From the NCBI GenBank assembly GCA_902806215.1, contig CADCVT010000373.1, forward strand, positions 1-22,715: 22,715 nt of DNA. The letters are read 5' to 3'. Of the stretch, positions 7,782 through 15,279 are shown piece by piece. The notes beneath the pieces were generated by a model. The model was not told where the DNA came from and searched no databases. It was given only the letters and a program-made list of their open reading frames with translations. The stretch's first letter is position 1; each line of letters begins with the position of its first letter. The stretch comes from an uncultured Solirubrobacteraceae bacterium. Lineage in GTDB: Bacteria > Actinomycetota > Thermoleophilia > Solirubrobacterales > Solirubrobacteraceae. The position numbers and the translations under genes are program-made.

Positions 7782-8624
7782 ATGGCCGACTACGCGAAGG
7801 ACGTCCTCGTCGAGACCGACTGGGTCGCCGAGCATCTCGAGGACGACTCGATCCGGATCGTGGAGGTCGACGAGAACCCCGCGCTCTACGCCGAGGCCCA
7901 CATCCCGGGCGCGATCGGCTTCGACTGGAAGAAGGACCTCCAGGACCAGGTCAAGCGCGACTTCCTCGGTCCCGAGGACTTCGGCCGCGTGTTCGGCGAA
8001 CGGGGCATCACCAACGACCACACGATCGTCCTCTACGGCGACCGCAACAACTGGTTCGCCGCCTACACGTACTGGTACCTCAAGTACTACGGGCACGACA
8101 AGGTCCTGCTGATGAACGGCCCGCGCGAGAAGTGGATCAGCGAGGGCAAGCCGACCTCGAGCGAGGTCCCGTCCTACGAGCCCGCGACGTTCACGGCGAA
8201 GCCCGGCGACGACGCGATCCGCGCCAAGCGCGACGAGGTGCTCGCCTCGCTCGACAACGGCAAGAAGCTCGTCGACGTCCGCTCGCCGCAGGAGTTCTCG
8301 GGCGAGCTGATCGCGATGGCCGGCTACGAGCAGGAGGGCGCCCAGCGCGGCGGCCACATCCCGGGCGCGGCGTCGGTGCCGTGGGCGCAGGCGGTCCGCG
8401 AGGACGGCACGTTCAAGTCCAAGGAGGAGCTCGAGGAGCTCTACAGCGGCAAGGGCGTCCTGTCCGGCGACCCGATCATCGCCTACTGCCGCATCGGCGA
8501 GCGCTCCGCGCACACGTGGTTCGTGCTGCACGAGCTGCTCGGCAAGGACGACGTCAAGAAATACGACGGTTCGTGGACCGAGTGGGGCAACCTCGTGAAC
8601 GTCCCCGTGGAGAAGGGGGCCTAG
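7782..8624 (+). CDS. Thiosulfate sulfurtransferase (two-domain rhodanese)
   Basis: A 280-residue tandem rhodanese protein. The N-terminal inactive domain spans about residues 5-125 and carries HIPGAIGFDW at 40-49. The C-terminal catalytic domain spans about 145-275 with DVRSPQEFSGE, GHIPGAASVPW, and the active-site loop YCRIGERS with persulfide-forming Cys236. The loop and overall length match actinobacterial CysA/SseA-type enzymes, which move sulfane sulfur from thiosulfate to cyanide or thiol acceptors. Unlike many genes here it has a ribosome-binding site: GGAG at 7769-7772, 9 nt before the ATG, with a possible -10 at 7735-7740 giving a leader of about 35 nt. Its TAG overlaps the stop of the convergent Nudix gene in the shared CTAG (8621-8624). 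Confidence 0.94.
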   Translation: MADYAKDVLVETDWVAEHLEDDSIRIVEVDENPALYAEAHIPGAIGFDWKKDLQDQVKRDFLGPEDFGRVFGERGITNDHTIVLYGDRNNWFAAYTYWYLKYYGHDKVLLMNGPREKWISEGKPTSSEVPSYEPATFTAKPGDDAIRAKRDEVLASLDNGKKLVDVRSPQEFSGELIAMAGYEQEGAQRGGHIPGAASVPWAQAVREDGTFKSKEELEELYSGKGVLSGDPIIAYCRIGERSAHTWFVLHELLGKDDVKKYDGSWTEWGNLVNVPVEKGA

Positions 8625-9220
8625 GCAGCGCTGACGTCGAGGCGACCCAGGAGGTCGCCCAGGATGCGCGCCGTGGCTCCCCAGATCAGGCTGTCGCCGA
8701 CGACGTAGACGTCGGTGCGGAAGGGGACGCCGCGGCGCAGCATCCGCTGTCGCCCGTAGCCGGCGCGCAGGTCGCGCAGGCTCAGCTCGAGGACGATGTC
8801 GACCTCGCGCGGCGAGAGCGTCCACTCGAGCCCCGGCTCGATCAGGCCGACGAACGGATAGACCGCGTAGCTCGTCGCGATCGTCGGCGTCGGCTGCAGC
8901 GCGCCGACGAGCTCGACGGCGGCCGGCTCGAGGCCGATCTCCTCGTGGGCCTCGCGCAGCGCCGTGTGCTGAAGGTCGGGGTCGGTGTCGTCCTTGCGGC
9001 CGCCCGGGAACGAGATCTCGCCCGCGTGGCGGCGCAGGTCGTCGCGGCGCTTGGTGAAGACGAGGTGCGGCTCGCCGTCGTCGGCGATGAACATCGGCAC
9101 GAGCACGGCGGCGCAGGTGCCGCCGTGGACGTCGATCGTCTGAGCGTCGACCGGGTCGAGCAGGACCCGGCTCAGCGCGCCGGCGAGCTCAGCCCGTTGC
9201 GAGCTCGAGGCGCTCGACAC
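8621..9220 (-). CDS. Nudix hydrolase, CoA pyrophosphatase type
   Basis: A 199-residue protein from a GTG at 9220. The core reads LVFTKRRDDLRRHAGEISFPGG followed in continuation by a Nudix box (about 73-96) ending REAHEEIGL. The combination of TKR-x-x-x-LRxHxGxISFPGG just before the box is the UPF0035 signature of CoA-diphosphate hydrolases (human NUDT7/NUDT8, bacterial NudL). The first acidic position of the Nudix box is Asp rather than Glu, as is usual in that subgroup. It probably cleaves CoA or acyl-CoA to phosphopantetheine and 3',5'-ADP. The start lies 32 bp inside the upstream OsmC gene, and no better in-frame start is seen before the conserved core, so the two are likely translationally coupled. 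Confidence 0.9.
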   Translation of the reverse strand: MSSASSSQRAELAGALSRVLLDPVDAQTIDVHGGTCAAVLVPMFIADDGEPHLVFTKRRDDLRRHAGEISFPGGRKDDTDPDLQHTALREAHEEIGLEPAAVELVGALQPTPTIATSYAVYPFVGLIEPGLEWTLSPREVDIVLELSLRDLRAGYGRQRMLRRGVPFRTDVYVVGDSLIWGATARILGDLLGRLDVSAA

Positions 9221-9599
9221 GCTCTTGGAACATGACCTCGCCGTCGAGGACGCGGTGGATCGGGCACTTGGCCGCGATGACCCTGAGCTTCTGGACCTGC
9301 TCCTCCGGCGCGTCGGCCGGCAGGCGCATCACGAGCTCGAACTTCGTCGGGGACCCGCGCTCGGCCGGCGTGTACTCGCAGACGACCTCGACGTAGCCCA
9401 GGTCCCAGCCCTTGCGCTTGGCGTACATCTCCATCGTGATCGCGGTGCACGAGGCGAGGCTGGCGGCCAGCAGCTCCTGGGGATCGGGGCCGGTGTCGTC
9501 GCCCCCCTGATCCTCGGGCTCGTCGACGGTGAGGTGATGCCGACCGATGTCCACCGTGTGGCGGAGCGTCCCGGTGCGGCGCGCGACTGCTGCCTTCAT
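9189..9599 (-). CDS. OsmC family peroxiredoxin-like protein
   Basis: A 136-residue protein with the two OsmC/Ohr cysteines: C51 in SLASCTAITMEMYAKRKG and C112 in AAKCPIHRVLDG. The DPQELLAASLASC entry to the long helix is typical of the family. Members reduce organic hydroperoxides with a Cys-sulfenate/disulfide mechanism, although this YhfA-like branch is less well defined than Ohr. On the minus strand TACCAT (9606-9611) ends 6 nt before the ATG, suggesting a leaderless transcript. The 3' end overlaps the Nudix gene start by 32 bp. Confidence 0.92.
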   Translation of the reverse strand: MKAAVARRTGTLRHTVDIGRHHLTVDEPEDQGGDDTGPDPQELLAASLASCTAITMEMYAKRKGWDLGYVEVVCEYTPAERGSPTKFELVMRLPADAPEEQVQKLRVIAAKCPIHRVLDGEVMFQERVERLELATG

Positions 9600-9605
9600 G
9601 CCTCG

Positions 9606-9611
9606 ATGGTA
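9606..9611 (-). promoter_or_regulatory. -10-like hexamer TACCAT for osmC-like gene
   Basis: TACCAT on the minus strand is followed by six nt and the ATG at 9599, without a ribosome-binding site. A TTGACC sequence (9622-9627) is only 10 nt further upstream, too close to act as the partner -35. Confidence 0.4.
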
Positions 9612-9618
9612 CCCCTCG

Positions 9619-10836
<1,218 letters not shown>

Positions 10837-10846
10837 AGGCGGCCGG

Positions 10847-10852
10847 ATCCTA
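10847..10852 (-). promoter_or_regulatory. -10-like hexamer TAGGAT for the DUF1015 gene
   Basis: TAGGAT on the minus strand, 10 nt before the ATG at 10836, inside the 34-bp gap after the CAP gene. It suggests that DUF1015 has its own start of transcription rather than depending on the CAP gene. Confidence 0.4.
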
Positions 10853-10870
10853 CGCGCGCTGCTGACCGGC

Positions 10871-11416
10871 TTACTTGCGGGTGCCGAAGGTGGTGGTGTA
10901 CGTCGCGCCGCGGTCGGCCTCGCCGGGCGCGCCGAGCGCGACGCCGACGCCGATCTCCGAGAAGCCGCGGTGCAGGATGTTGCGCTTGTGGCCGGCGCTG
11001 TTCATCCAGCTCTTGACGATCGACTGCGGCGTCGCGAAGCGCCCGGTGCCGTAGGCGATGTTCTCGCCGACGCTCCAGCCGCGGGCGCCGCGGAGGTAGC
11101 CGGCCGACTTGATGCGGTCCGACGGCGACGAGCCCGCGGGCGTGTCGTGGGCGAAGAAGTTGCGCGAGACCATGTCGCGGGAGTGCTTGTCGGCGGCGTT
11201 CTCGAGCCGGTCGTTCTCGCGCAGGCGCGGGAGGCCACGGCGAGTGCGCTCGGCGTTGACGAGGCACAGGACCGACTGCTCGACCTGGACGACGTTCTCG
11301 CTCGACGGGTCGAGGTGGCTGCTCTGGCACGCCGTCGGGTTCGCGGCGGCGGGAGCGGCGAAGAAGGCGACGGCGATCGTGGCGATCACCGGGACGAGGA
11401 AGCGGCGGCTGCTCAT
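10871..11416 (-). CDS. Secreted CAP-domain (SCP/PR1-like) protein
   Basis: A 181-residue protein with a signal peptide (basic MSSRR, hydrophobic residues 6-20, cleavage likely after APAAA at about 25). The rest is one CAP domain of the bacterial YkwD-like type: AADKHSRDMVSRNFFAHDTP (about 74-93), SVGENIAYG (115-123), SWMNSAGHKRNIL (136-148), and FSEIGVGVA. His78, Glu118 and His143 are candidates for the CAP cavity residues. C30 and C51 could form a disulfide. Extracellular CAP proteins have varied and often unknown roles. No clear -10 is seen directly upstream; a 7-bp inverted repeat lies 23-55 nt before the start. Confidence 0.9.
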   Translation of the reverse strand: MSSRRFLVPVIATIAVAFFAAPAAANPTACQSSHLDPSSENVVQVEQSVLCLVNAERTRRGLPRLRENDRLENAADKHSRDMVSRNFFAHDTPAGSSPSDRIKSAGYLRGARGWSVGENIAYGTGRFATPQSIVKSWMNSAGHKRNILHRGFSEIGVGVALGAPGEADRGATYTTTFGTRK

Positions 11417-11438
11417 GCACGTGGTCCATCGGGTGCAG

Positions 11439-11471
11439 AGCCTTCAGAAGCGACGCGATCAGCCGAAGGCT
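11439..11471. repeat. Inverted repeat upstream of the CAP gene
   Basis: AGCCTTC (11439-11445) and GAAGGCT (11465-11471) form a perfect 7-bp inverted repeat with a 19-nt loop, 23 nt upstream of the CAP start codon. It could be an operator or a hairpin in the 5' leader. The rest of this 134-bp gap shows no clear promoter. Confidence 0.35.
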
Positions 11472-11495
11472 GGACACACGTCCGACCCGGTCGAC

Positions 11496-11544
11496 GTCGA
11501 GATCGACGTTGTCCCCCTATGACGGGGAGTTCGTCGATGTCGAC
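11496..11544 (-). terminator. Hairpin downstream of tRNA-Pro, probable terminator
   Basis: Arms 11496-11508 and 11532-11544 pair at 12 of 13 positions. Inside the loop CCCC (11513-11516) can pair with GGGG (11524-11527). The structure begins 6 nt after the 3' end of tRNA-Pro on the minus strand. There is no U-run, as is common for terminators in GC-rich actinobacteria. It may also shield the CAP gene from tRNA transcription. Confidence 0.5.
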
Positions 11545-11550
11545 GGGAAG

Positions 11551-11625
11551 TCGGGGCGCCCGGATTCGAACCGGGGACTTCTGACCCCCAAAGCCAGCGC
11601 TCTAGCCAGGCTGAGCTACGCCCCG
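11551..11625 (-). tRNA. tRNA-Pro (anticodon UGG)
   Basis: A full 75-nt cloverleaf can be drawn. The acceptor CGGGGCG pairs with CGCCCCG and has C1-G72, typical of bacterial tRNA-Pro, followed by A73. The D arm is GCTC/GAGC with a 10-nt loop. The anticodon stem CTGGC/GTCAG carries loop TTTGGGG, with anticodon TGG at 11590-11588. The T arm is CCCGG/CCGGG around TTCGAAT. The 3' CCA is not encoded. A hairpin follows 6 nt downstream. Confidence 0.96.
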
Positions 11626-11671
11626 TGACTGCAGGAGCAGCGTACCTGCCGGTCGTGGCCGCGTCGCGGGG

Positions 11672-11689
11672 TTCCGGTTCGAGTCCGGG
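11672..11689 (+). other. Isolated tRNA T-arm-like sequence
   Basis: TTCCGGTTCGAGTCCGGG has a T-arm shape (TCCGG/CCGGG around TTCGAGT). It sits alone between tRNA-Pro and folE, with no D arm or anticodon arm upstream. It could be a remnant of a third tRNA or of a tRNA-targeted integration, or chance. Confidence 0.25.
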
Positions 11690-11726
11690 TTGGCGTGGCG
11701 GCGGTGCGCCTCTCTCCGCGCGTTCG

Positions 11727-11732
11727 TAGTCT
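11727..11732 (+). promoter_or_regulatory. -10-like hexamer TAGTCT for folE
   Basis: TAGTCT ends 10 nt before the ATG at 11743 with no ribosome-binding site between, as expected for a leaderless or very short-leader transcript. It supports the ATG over the in-frame GTG at 11695, which lies upstream of the box. Confidence 0.4.
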
Positions 11733-11742
11733 TCTGCGGGCC

Positions 11743-12327
11743 ATGGGTGTCACCAGCAGCACAGCGATCGACTTCGAGGCGGCCGAGCGGGCCGCCCGCG
11801 ACCTGCTCGGGGCGCTCGGCGTCGACGTCGACGACGAGAGCATCCGCGACACGCCCGCCCGCGTCGCGCGCATGTACGCGGAGATGCTCACGCCGGTCCC
11901 GTTCAACGCCACGACGTTCCCGAACGACGGCGGCTACGACGAGCTCGTCGTCGCGACGCACATCCCGTTCCACTCGCTGTGCGAGCACCACCTGCTGCCG
12001 TTCGTCGGGATCGCGCACGTCGGCTACCTGCCGGGCGAGCGGATCATCGGGCTGTCGAAGCTCGCGCGCGTCGTCGACCACTTCGCGCGAGGCCTCCAGG
12101 TCCAGGAGCGCATGACGACGCAGGTCGCGGCCTGGCTCGACGACGAGCTCGCGCCCAGAGGCGTCGGCGTCGTCCTCGAGGCCGAGCACATGTGCATGTC
12201 GCTGCGCGGCGTGCAGAAGCCCGGCGCCCGCACGGTCACCTCCGCGCTGCGCGGGCTCGTCCGCGACGACGTCCGCACGCGTCAGGAGTTCCTGACGCTG
12301 ACCGGCCGCCGCGCGACCACACCCTGA
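11743..12327 (+). CDS. folE: GTP cyclohydrolase I
   Basis: A 194-residue enzyme that converts GTP to 7,8-dihydroneopterin triphosphate, the first step of folate synthesis. The zinc site is complete: Cys80 and His83 in HSLCEHHLLPF and Cys151 in AEHMCMSLRG, with the same spacing as C110/H113/C181 of E. coli FolE. RVARMYAEML and the closing RQEFLTL are also family blocks. A longer reading from GTG at 11695 adds 16 residues not typical of the family and begins upstream of the TAGTCT box, so ATG 11743 is preferred. No other folate genes are adjacent; it stands alone between two tRNA genes. Confidence 0.96.
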   Translation: MGVTSSTAIDFEAAERAARDLLGALGVDVDDESIRDTPARVARMYAEMLTPVPFNATTFPNDGGYDELVVATHIPFHSLCEHHLLPFVGIAHVGYLPGERIIGLSKLARVVDHFARGLQVQERMTTQVAAWLDDELAPRGVGVVLEAEHMCMSLRGVQKPGARTVTSALRGLVRDDVRTRQEFLTLTGRRATTP

Positions 12328-12354
12328 CCGCGACGCGCTTTACTTCGCCGTCTC

Positions 12355-12428
12355 GCCCCGGTAGCTCAGCTGGATAGAGCGGCGGCCTTCTAAGCCGCAT
12401 GTCGCAGGTTCGAGTCCTGCCCGGGGTG
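12355..12428 (+). tRNA. tRNA-Arg (anticodon UCU)
   Basis: A 74-nt cloverleaf. The acceptor GCCCCGG pairs with CCGGGGT (G1-U72 wobble), then G73. The D arm is GCTC/GAGC with loop AGCTGGATA. The anticodon stem GCGGC/GCCGC has loop CTTCTAA, anticodon TCT at 12389-12391. The T arm is GCAGG/CCTGC around TTCGAGT. CCA is not encoded. It begins 27 bp after the folE stop. Confidence 0.96.
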
Positions 12429-12469
12429 CTGGATCGGTAGGCCGTCCTCTCGAGCTCGCAGCCCTGCCG

Positions 12470-13102
12470 TCAACGCTGGCGGCTGCCCGTGAGCGCGGCG
12501 GCTGCCCCGAGGGTCAGATAGATCCCTCCGACGACCATGCCTTGGCGGCGCGCGAAGCCCGGCCGGCGCCTCAGCCAGCCTCCGAGCGCGTCGGCGGCAA
12601 GCGCGTACGCGACGTTGCTCGTCAGTCCGATAGCGATGAGCACCAGGCCGAACGTGACGACCTGACCGCTCACGGGGCGCGACGGGTCGAGGAACTGGGG
12701 CAGGAAGGCCAGGAAGAACAGCGCGACCTTCGGGTTGAGGACGTTGACGATCACGCCATCGACGTAGACACGGCGCAGCGAACCGTTCTGGCCGGTGGCC
12801 TCGGGTACGTCGATCCCCTCGCCGCGGAGGGCCCGGATGCCCAGGAAGACCAGGTACGCCGCGCCGAGGTACCGCACGACGTCGAAGGCGACGGCCGAGG
12901 ACGCGACGATCGCCGAGAGCCCCACCGCGGCGGCGGCAACGTGGACCAGGGTCCCGGTCTCCACACCGGCCGCCGACGCCAGGCCGGCCCGCCGGCCGCC
13001 GCTGATTGAGCGAGTGACGATGTAGAGGTGATTGGGCCCCGGGATGGCGACGAGAACCGACGCGGCCAGGGCGAACAGCAGGAGGGTCGTGAGCTCGGGC
13101 AT
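12470..13102 (-). CDS. LysE/RhtB family amino-acid exporter
   Basis: A 210-residue inner-membrane protein with about six hydrophobic segments. The N-terminal block AIPGPNHLYIVTRSISGGRRAG (split here as PGPN at about 22-25 and GGRRAGLASAAGVETG after it) is the LysE/RhtB signature, and the PKVALFFLAFLPQF segment (about 125-138) matches the second conserved element. Members export lysine, homoserine, threonine or other small molecules by proton antiport; the substrate here is not determined. A 23-codon ORF ends 4 nt before the ATG and could be a leader peptide. Confidence 0.9.
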   Translation of the reverse strand: MPELTTLLLFALAASVLVAIPGPNHLYIVTRSISGGRRAGLASAAGVETGTLVHVAAAAVGLSAIVASSAVAFDVVRYLGAAYLVFLGIRALRGEGIDVPEATGQNGSLRRVYVDGVIVNVLNPKVALFFLAFLPQFLDPSRPVSGQVVTFGLVLIAIGLTSNVAYALAADALGGWLRRRPGFARRQGMVVGGIYLTLGAAAALTGSRQR

Positions 13103-13106
13103 GGCG

Positions 13107-13178
13107 TCAGCCTGCCGCGTCGAAGACGGCGATGAGGATCATGTCCCGAGCTTCGTCGTTCAGGGCCGGCGTGTCCAT
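13107..13178 (-). CDS. Possible 23-residue leader peptide or gene remnant
   Basis: A short ORF (MDTPALNDEARDMILIAVF plus four residues) uses almost only G/C-ending codons in its second half and stops 4 nt before the LysE-type gene. The frame remains open upstream to 13229, ending at a TAG, with no other ATG. It may be a translated leader, the tail of a lost gene, or chance. The rest of the 232-bp gap up to the SDR gene holds only the TAGGTT box near 13323. Confidence 0.25.
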   Translation of the reverse strand: MDTPALNDEARDMILIAVFDAAG

Positions 13179-13322
13179 GTCTCTGCGTCGCTCGATCGTG
13201 TTCGATCGTCCACAGACGCGTCCCTCGGCCTACGAATGCAGGGCGCGCGCGACGACCCGTCGGAGGACCGGACCTCCCGGCGGCGCTCGTGATCGGCTTC
13301 GTCGTCGTCGGGCGAGGTGGCG

Positions 13323-13328
13323 TAGGTT
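13323..13328 (+). promoter_or_regulatory. -10-like hexamer TAGGTT for the SDR gene
   Basis: TAGGTT ends 6 nt before the ATG at 13335 with no ribosome-binding site, matching the leaderless pattern seen elsewhere in the window. Its survival suggests the interrupted gene may still be transcribed. Confidence 0.4.
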
Positions 13329-13334
13329 GGCCGC

Positions 13335-14312
13335 ATGACCCGCATCGTGAGCGACTTCGACGACACCACCACCGCGCTCGGCGTCGTCGACGGCATCGAC
13401 CTGACCGGTCGCAACGCGGTCGTCACCGGCGGCGCGTCGGGCATCGGCGTGGAGACCGCCCGTGCCCTCGCTCACGCGGGCGCGCGCGTGACGCTTGCGG
13501 TCCGGGATACGCAGGCCGGCGAGCGGGTGGCCAGGGACATCGCGCAGAGCAGCGGACGCGACGACGTCGCTGTCGCGCCGCTCGATCTGGCCGACCTCGC
13601 GACGATCGACGCGTTCGCCGCGGGCTGGGACGGGCCCCTGCACATCCTGGTCAACAACGCGGGTGTCATGGACACGCCGCAGGGCGCGACGAAGCAGGGC
13701 TGGGAGACCCAGTTCGGCACGAACCACCTCGGCCACTTCGCGCTCGCGACTGGGCTGCACGACGCGCTCGCCGCCGCGGGTGACGCCCGGATCGTCTCGG
13801 TGTCGTCCAGCGGCCATGCGGCGTAGCCGATCGTCTTCGAGGACCTGTTCTTCGAGCGCCGCGCCTACGACGCGGGCAAGGCGTACGGCCAGTCCAAGAC
13901 CGCCAACGCGCTGTTCGCCGTCGAGGCGACGCGCCGCTGGGTCTCCGAGGGCATCACCGCCAACGCACTGATGCCCGGCGGCATCTGGACGCCGCTGCAG
14001 CGCCACTGGAGCGCCGAGAAGCGCGCCGCCGCCGAACAGCAGGCCCGCCGGGCCGAGCAGGCCGGTGCCTTCCGGATGAAGACGCCCGAGCAGGGCGCGG
14101 CCACCTCGGTCTTCCTGGCCGCCTCGCCGCAGGTCGCGGGCATCGGCGGGCGCTACTTCGAGGACTGCAACGAGGCGGAGGTCGTCGACCAGCTTCAGGG
14201 CATCCACGGCGTCATGCGGCACGCGCTCGACCCCGACGACGCGCGACGCCTGTGGGACGTCTCGGAGCGGCTCGTGACCGCCGCCCGATCCGCGGCGCCC
14301 GCCGCGGTCTGA
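13335..14312 (+). pseudogene. Short-chain dehydrogenase/reductase interrupted by an in-frame TAG
   Basis: The frame encodes a normal-length SDR of 325 residues except for one TAG at 13824-13826 (codon 164). Before it are the cofactor motif VVTGGASGIG (about 29-38), NNAGVM (107-112) and the catalytic-Ser region SVSSSG (155-160). After it, in the same frame and without indel, come PIVFEDLFFERR and the active-site AYGQSK (Tyr184, Lys188), NALMPGGI, and a typical C-terminus. In related SDRs this position usually reads S-P-I-V-F, so a single TCG-to-TAG change would explain it. The 163-residue N-terminal piece lacks the catalytic Tyr and cannot be active. TAG is a normal stop in at least seven neighbouring genes, so recoding is unlikely. 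Recent pseudogene, readthrough or a base-call error remain open. Confidence 0.88.
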
Positions 14313-14313
14313 A

Positions 14314-14334
14314 CCGGCAGCACAACACGGCCGG
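14314..14334. terminator. Weak hairpin between convergent SDR and LysR genes
   Basis: CCGGC (14314-14318) can pair with GCCGG (14330-14334) over an 11-nt loop in the 29-bp gap between two convergent genes. There is no U-run. Position favours a terminator, but the stem is short. Confidence 0.25.
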
Positions 14335-14341
14335 GTGGCGC

Positions 14342-15238
14342 CTAGGTTCCCCCGGAGAGGTTCGCGACGATCTCGCGCGTCGTGTCGAGGAACGCTCCAC
14401 GGACCGTCGAGCTGTCGCCGGGCCGCCACACCGCGACGAGCCGCGACGTGATGCCGGGGTCGCGCAGCGGCTTGAGGACGACATCGCGGCGGGTCATCGG
14501 CGCGATGCTCGGCGGCTGCAACGAGAAGCCGAGTCCGGAGGCGACCAGGGCCTGCAGGGTCGAGAAGTTCGCCACATCGCGTGTGCCACCGCCGGATGGC
14601 GCGCAGTAGGTGACGAGCTCGTCGTACATGAGCGGGTTGTTGAAGCGCTCGAAGAACAGGAACGGCTCGCCCGTGAGCTCCTCCGGCGCGACCGCGTCCG
14701 CGTCGGCCATTCTGTGGTCGTTGGGCAGCACGGCGACCCACCGCTCTTCCAGCAGCACCAAGGTCTCGAGCTCGGCGCGCGTCGGGATCGGGGTCCGTAC
14801 GAGCGCCAGGTCCGCGCGGTCGCCGAGCAGCGCGTCGATCGCGCCGACGATCCCGCTCTCGACGAGGTCGATCACGACGTCGGGGTAGCGCTCGCGGAAG
14901 GCGCGGATCGCCTGCGGGAGGACACCGACGACCGCTGACGACGTTCCGACGATCGAGAGGCGCCCGAGCTCGCCCCGGGCCGCGCGCACGGTCGCGTCGA
15001 GCGCGTGGTCGAGCTGAGCCATCGCGCGGCGCCCTTCCGTCACCAGCGTCTTGCCGGCCTGTGTGAGGGCGACCTTGCGCGACGAGCGCTCGAGCAGCTC
15101 GACGCCGAGCTCGTGCTCGAGGCCGCGGATCTGCTCGCTGAGGGTCGGTTGCGTGAAGTGCAGCCTCTGCGCCGCGTGGCCGAAGTGAAGCTCCTCGGCG
15201 AGAACGAGGAACGACGCGAGTTGCTGGAGCCGGATCAC
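14342..15238 (-). CDS. LysR-family transcriptional regulator
   Basis: A 298-residue regulator from a GTG at 15238. Residues 1-60 form the winged helix-turn-helix (LQQLASFLVLAEELHFGHAA, then LHFTQPTLSEQIRGLEHELG), followed by a linker helix and the two-lobed effector domain (about 90-295). GAGG lies 11-14 nt upstream of... the start region GAGGCGGC directly precedes the GTG, so a ribosome-binding site is possible. LysR proteins usually regulate a divergent neighbour; here the neighbours are convergent (the broken SDR gene) or in the same direction upstream (LVIVD gene), so its target is not evident. It could once have controlled the SDR gene. Effector unknown. Confidence 0.93.
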   Translation of the reverse strand: MIRLQQLASFLVLAEELHFGHAAQRLHFTQPTLSEQIRGLEHELGVELLERSSRKVALTQAGKTLVTEGRRAMAQLDHALDATVRAARGELGRLSIVGTSSAVVGVLPQAIRAFRERYPDVVIDLVESGIVGAIDALLGDRADLALVRTPIPTRAELETLVLLEERWVAVLPNDHRMADADAVAPEELTGEPFLFFERFNNPLMYDELVTYCAPSGGGTRDVANFSTLQALVASGLGFSLQPPSIAPMTRRDVVLKPLRDPGITSRLVAVWRPGDSSTVRGAFLDTTREIVANLSGGT

Positions 15239-15279
15239 GCCGCCTCATCCTGTCGCGCGGCTCGTGCCGGGGCGCCGTT

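Noticed and set aside
11695..11742. GTG start for folE adding 16 residues
   Set aside because: It lies upstream of the TAGTCT box, and the added residues are not typical of FolE. ATG 11743 gives the normal length.
13824..13826. Amber codon reassignment or selenocysteine-like recoding
   Set aside because: TAG terminates at least seven other genes here (for example at 3543, 4841, 7284, 7725 and 8622), so general reassignment is excluded, and no recoding hairpin is seen.
13971..14312. Internal start producing a separate C-terminal SDR protein
   Set aside because: It starts after the catalytic Tyr/Lys and has no ribosome-binding site; it is simply the distal part of the interrupted SDR.
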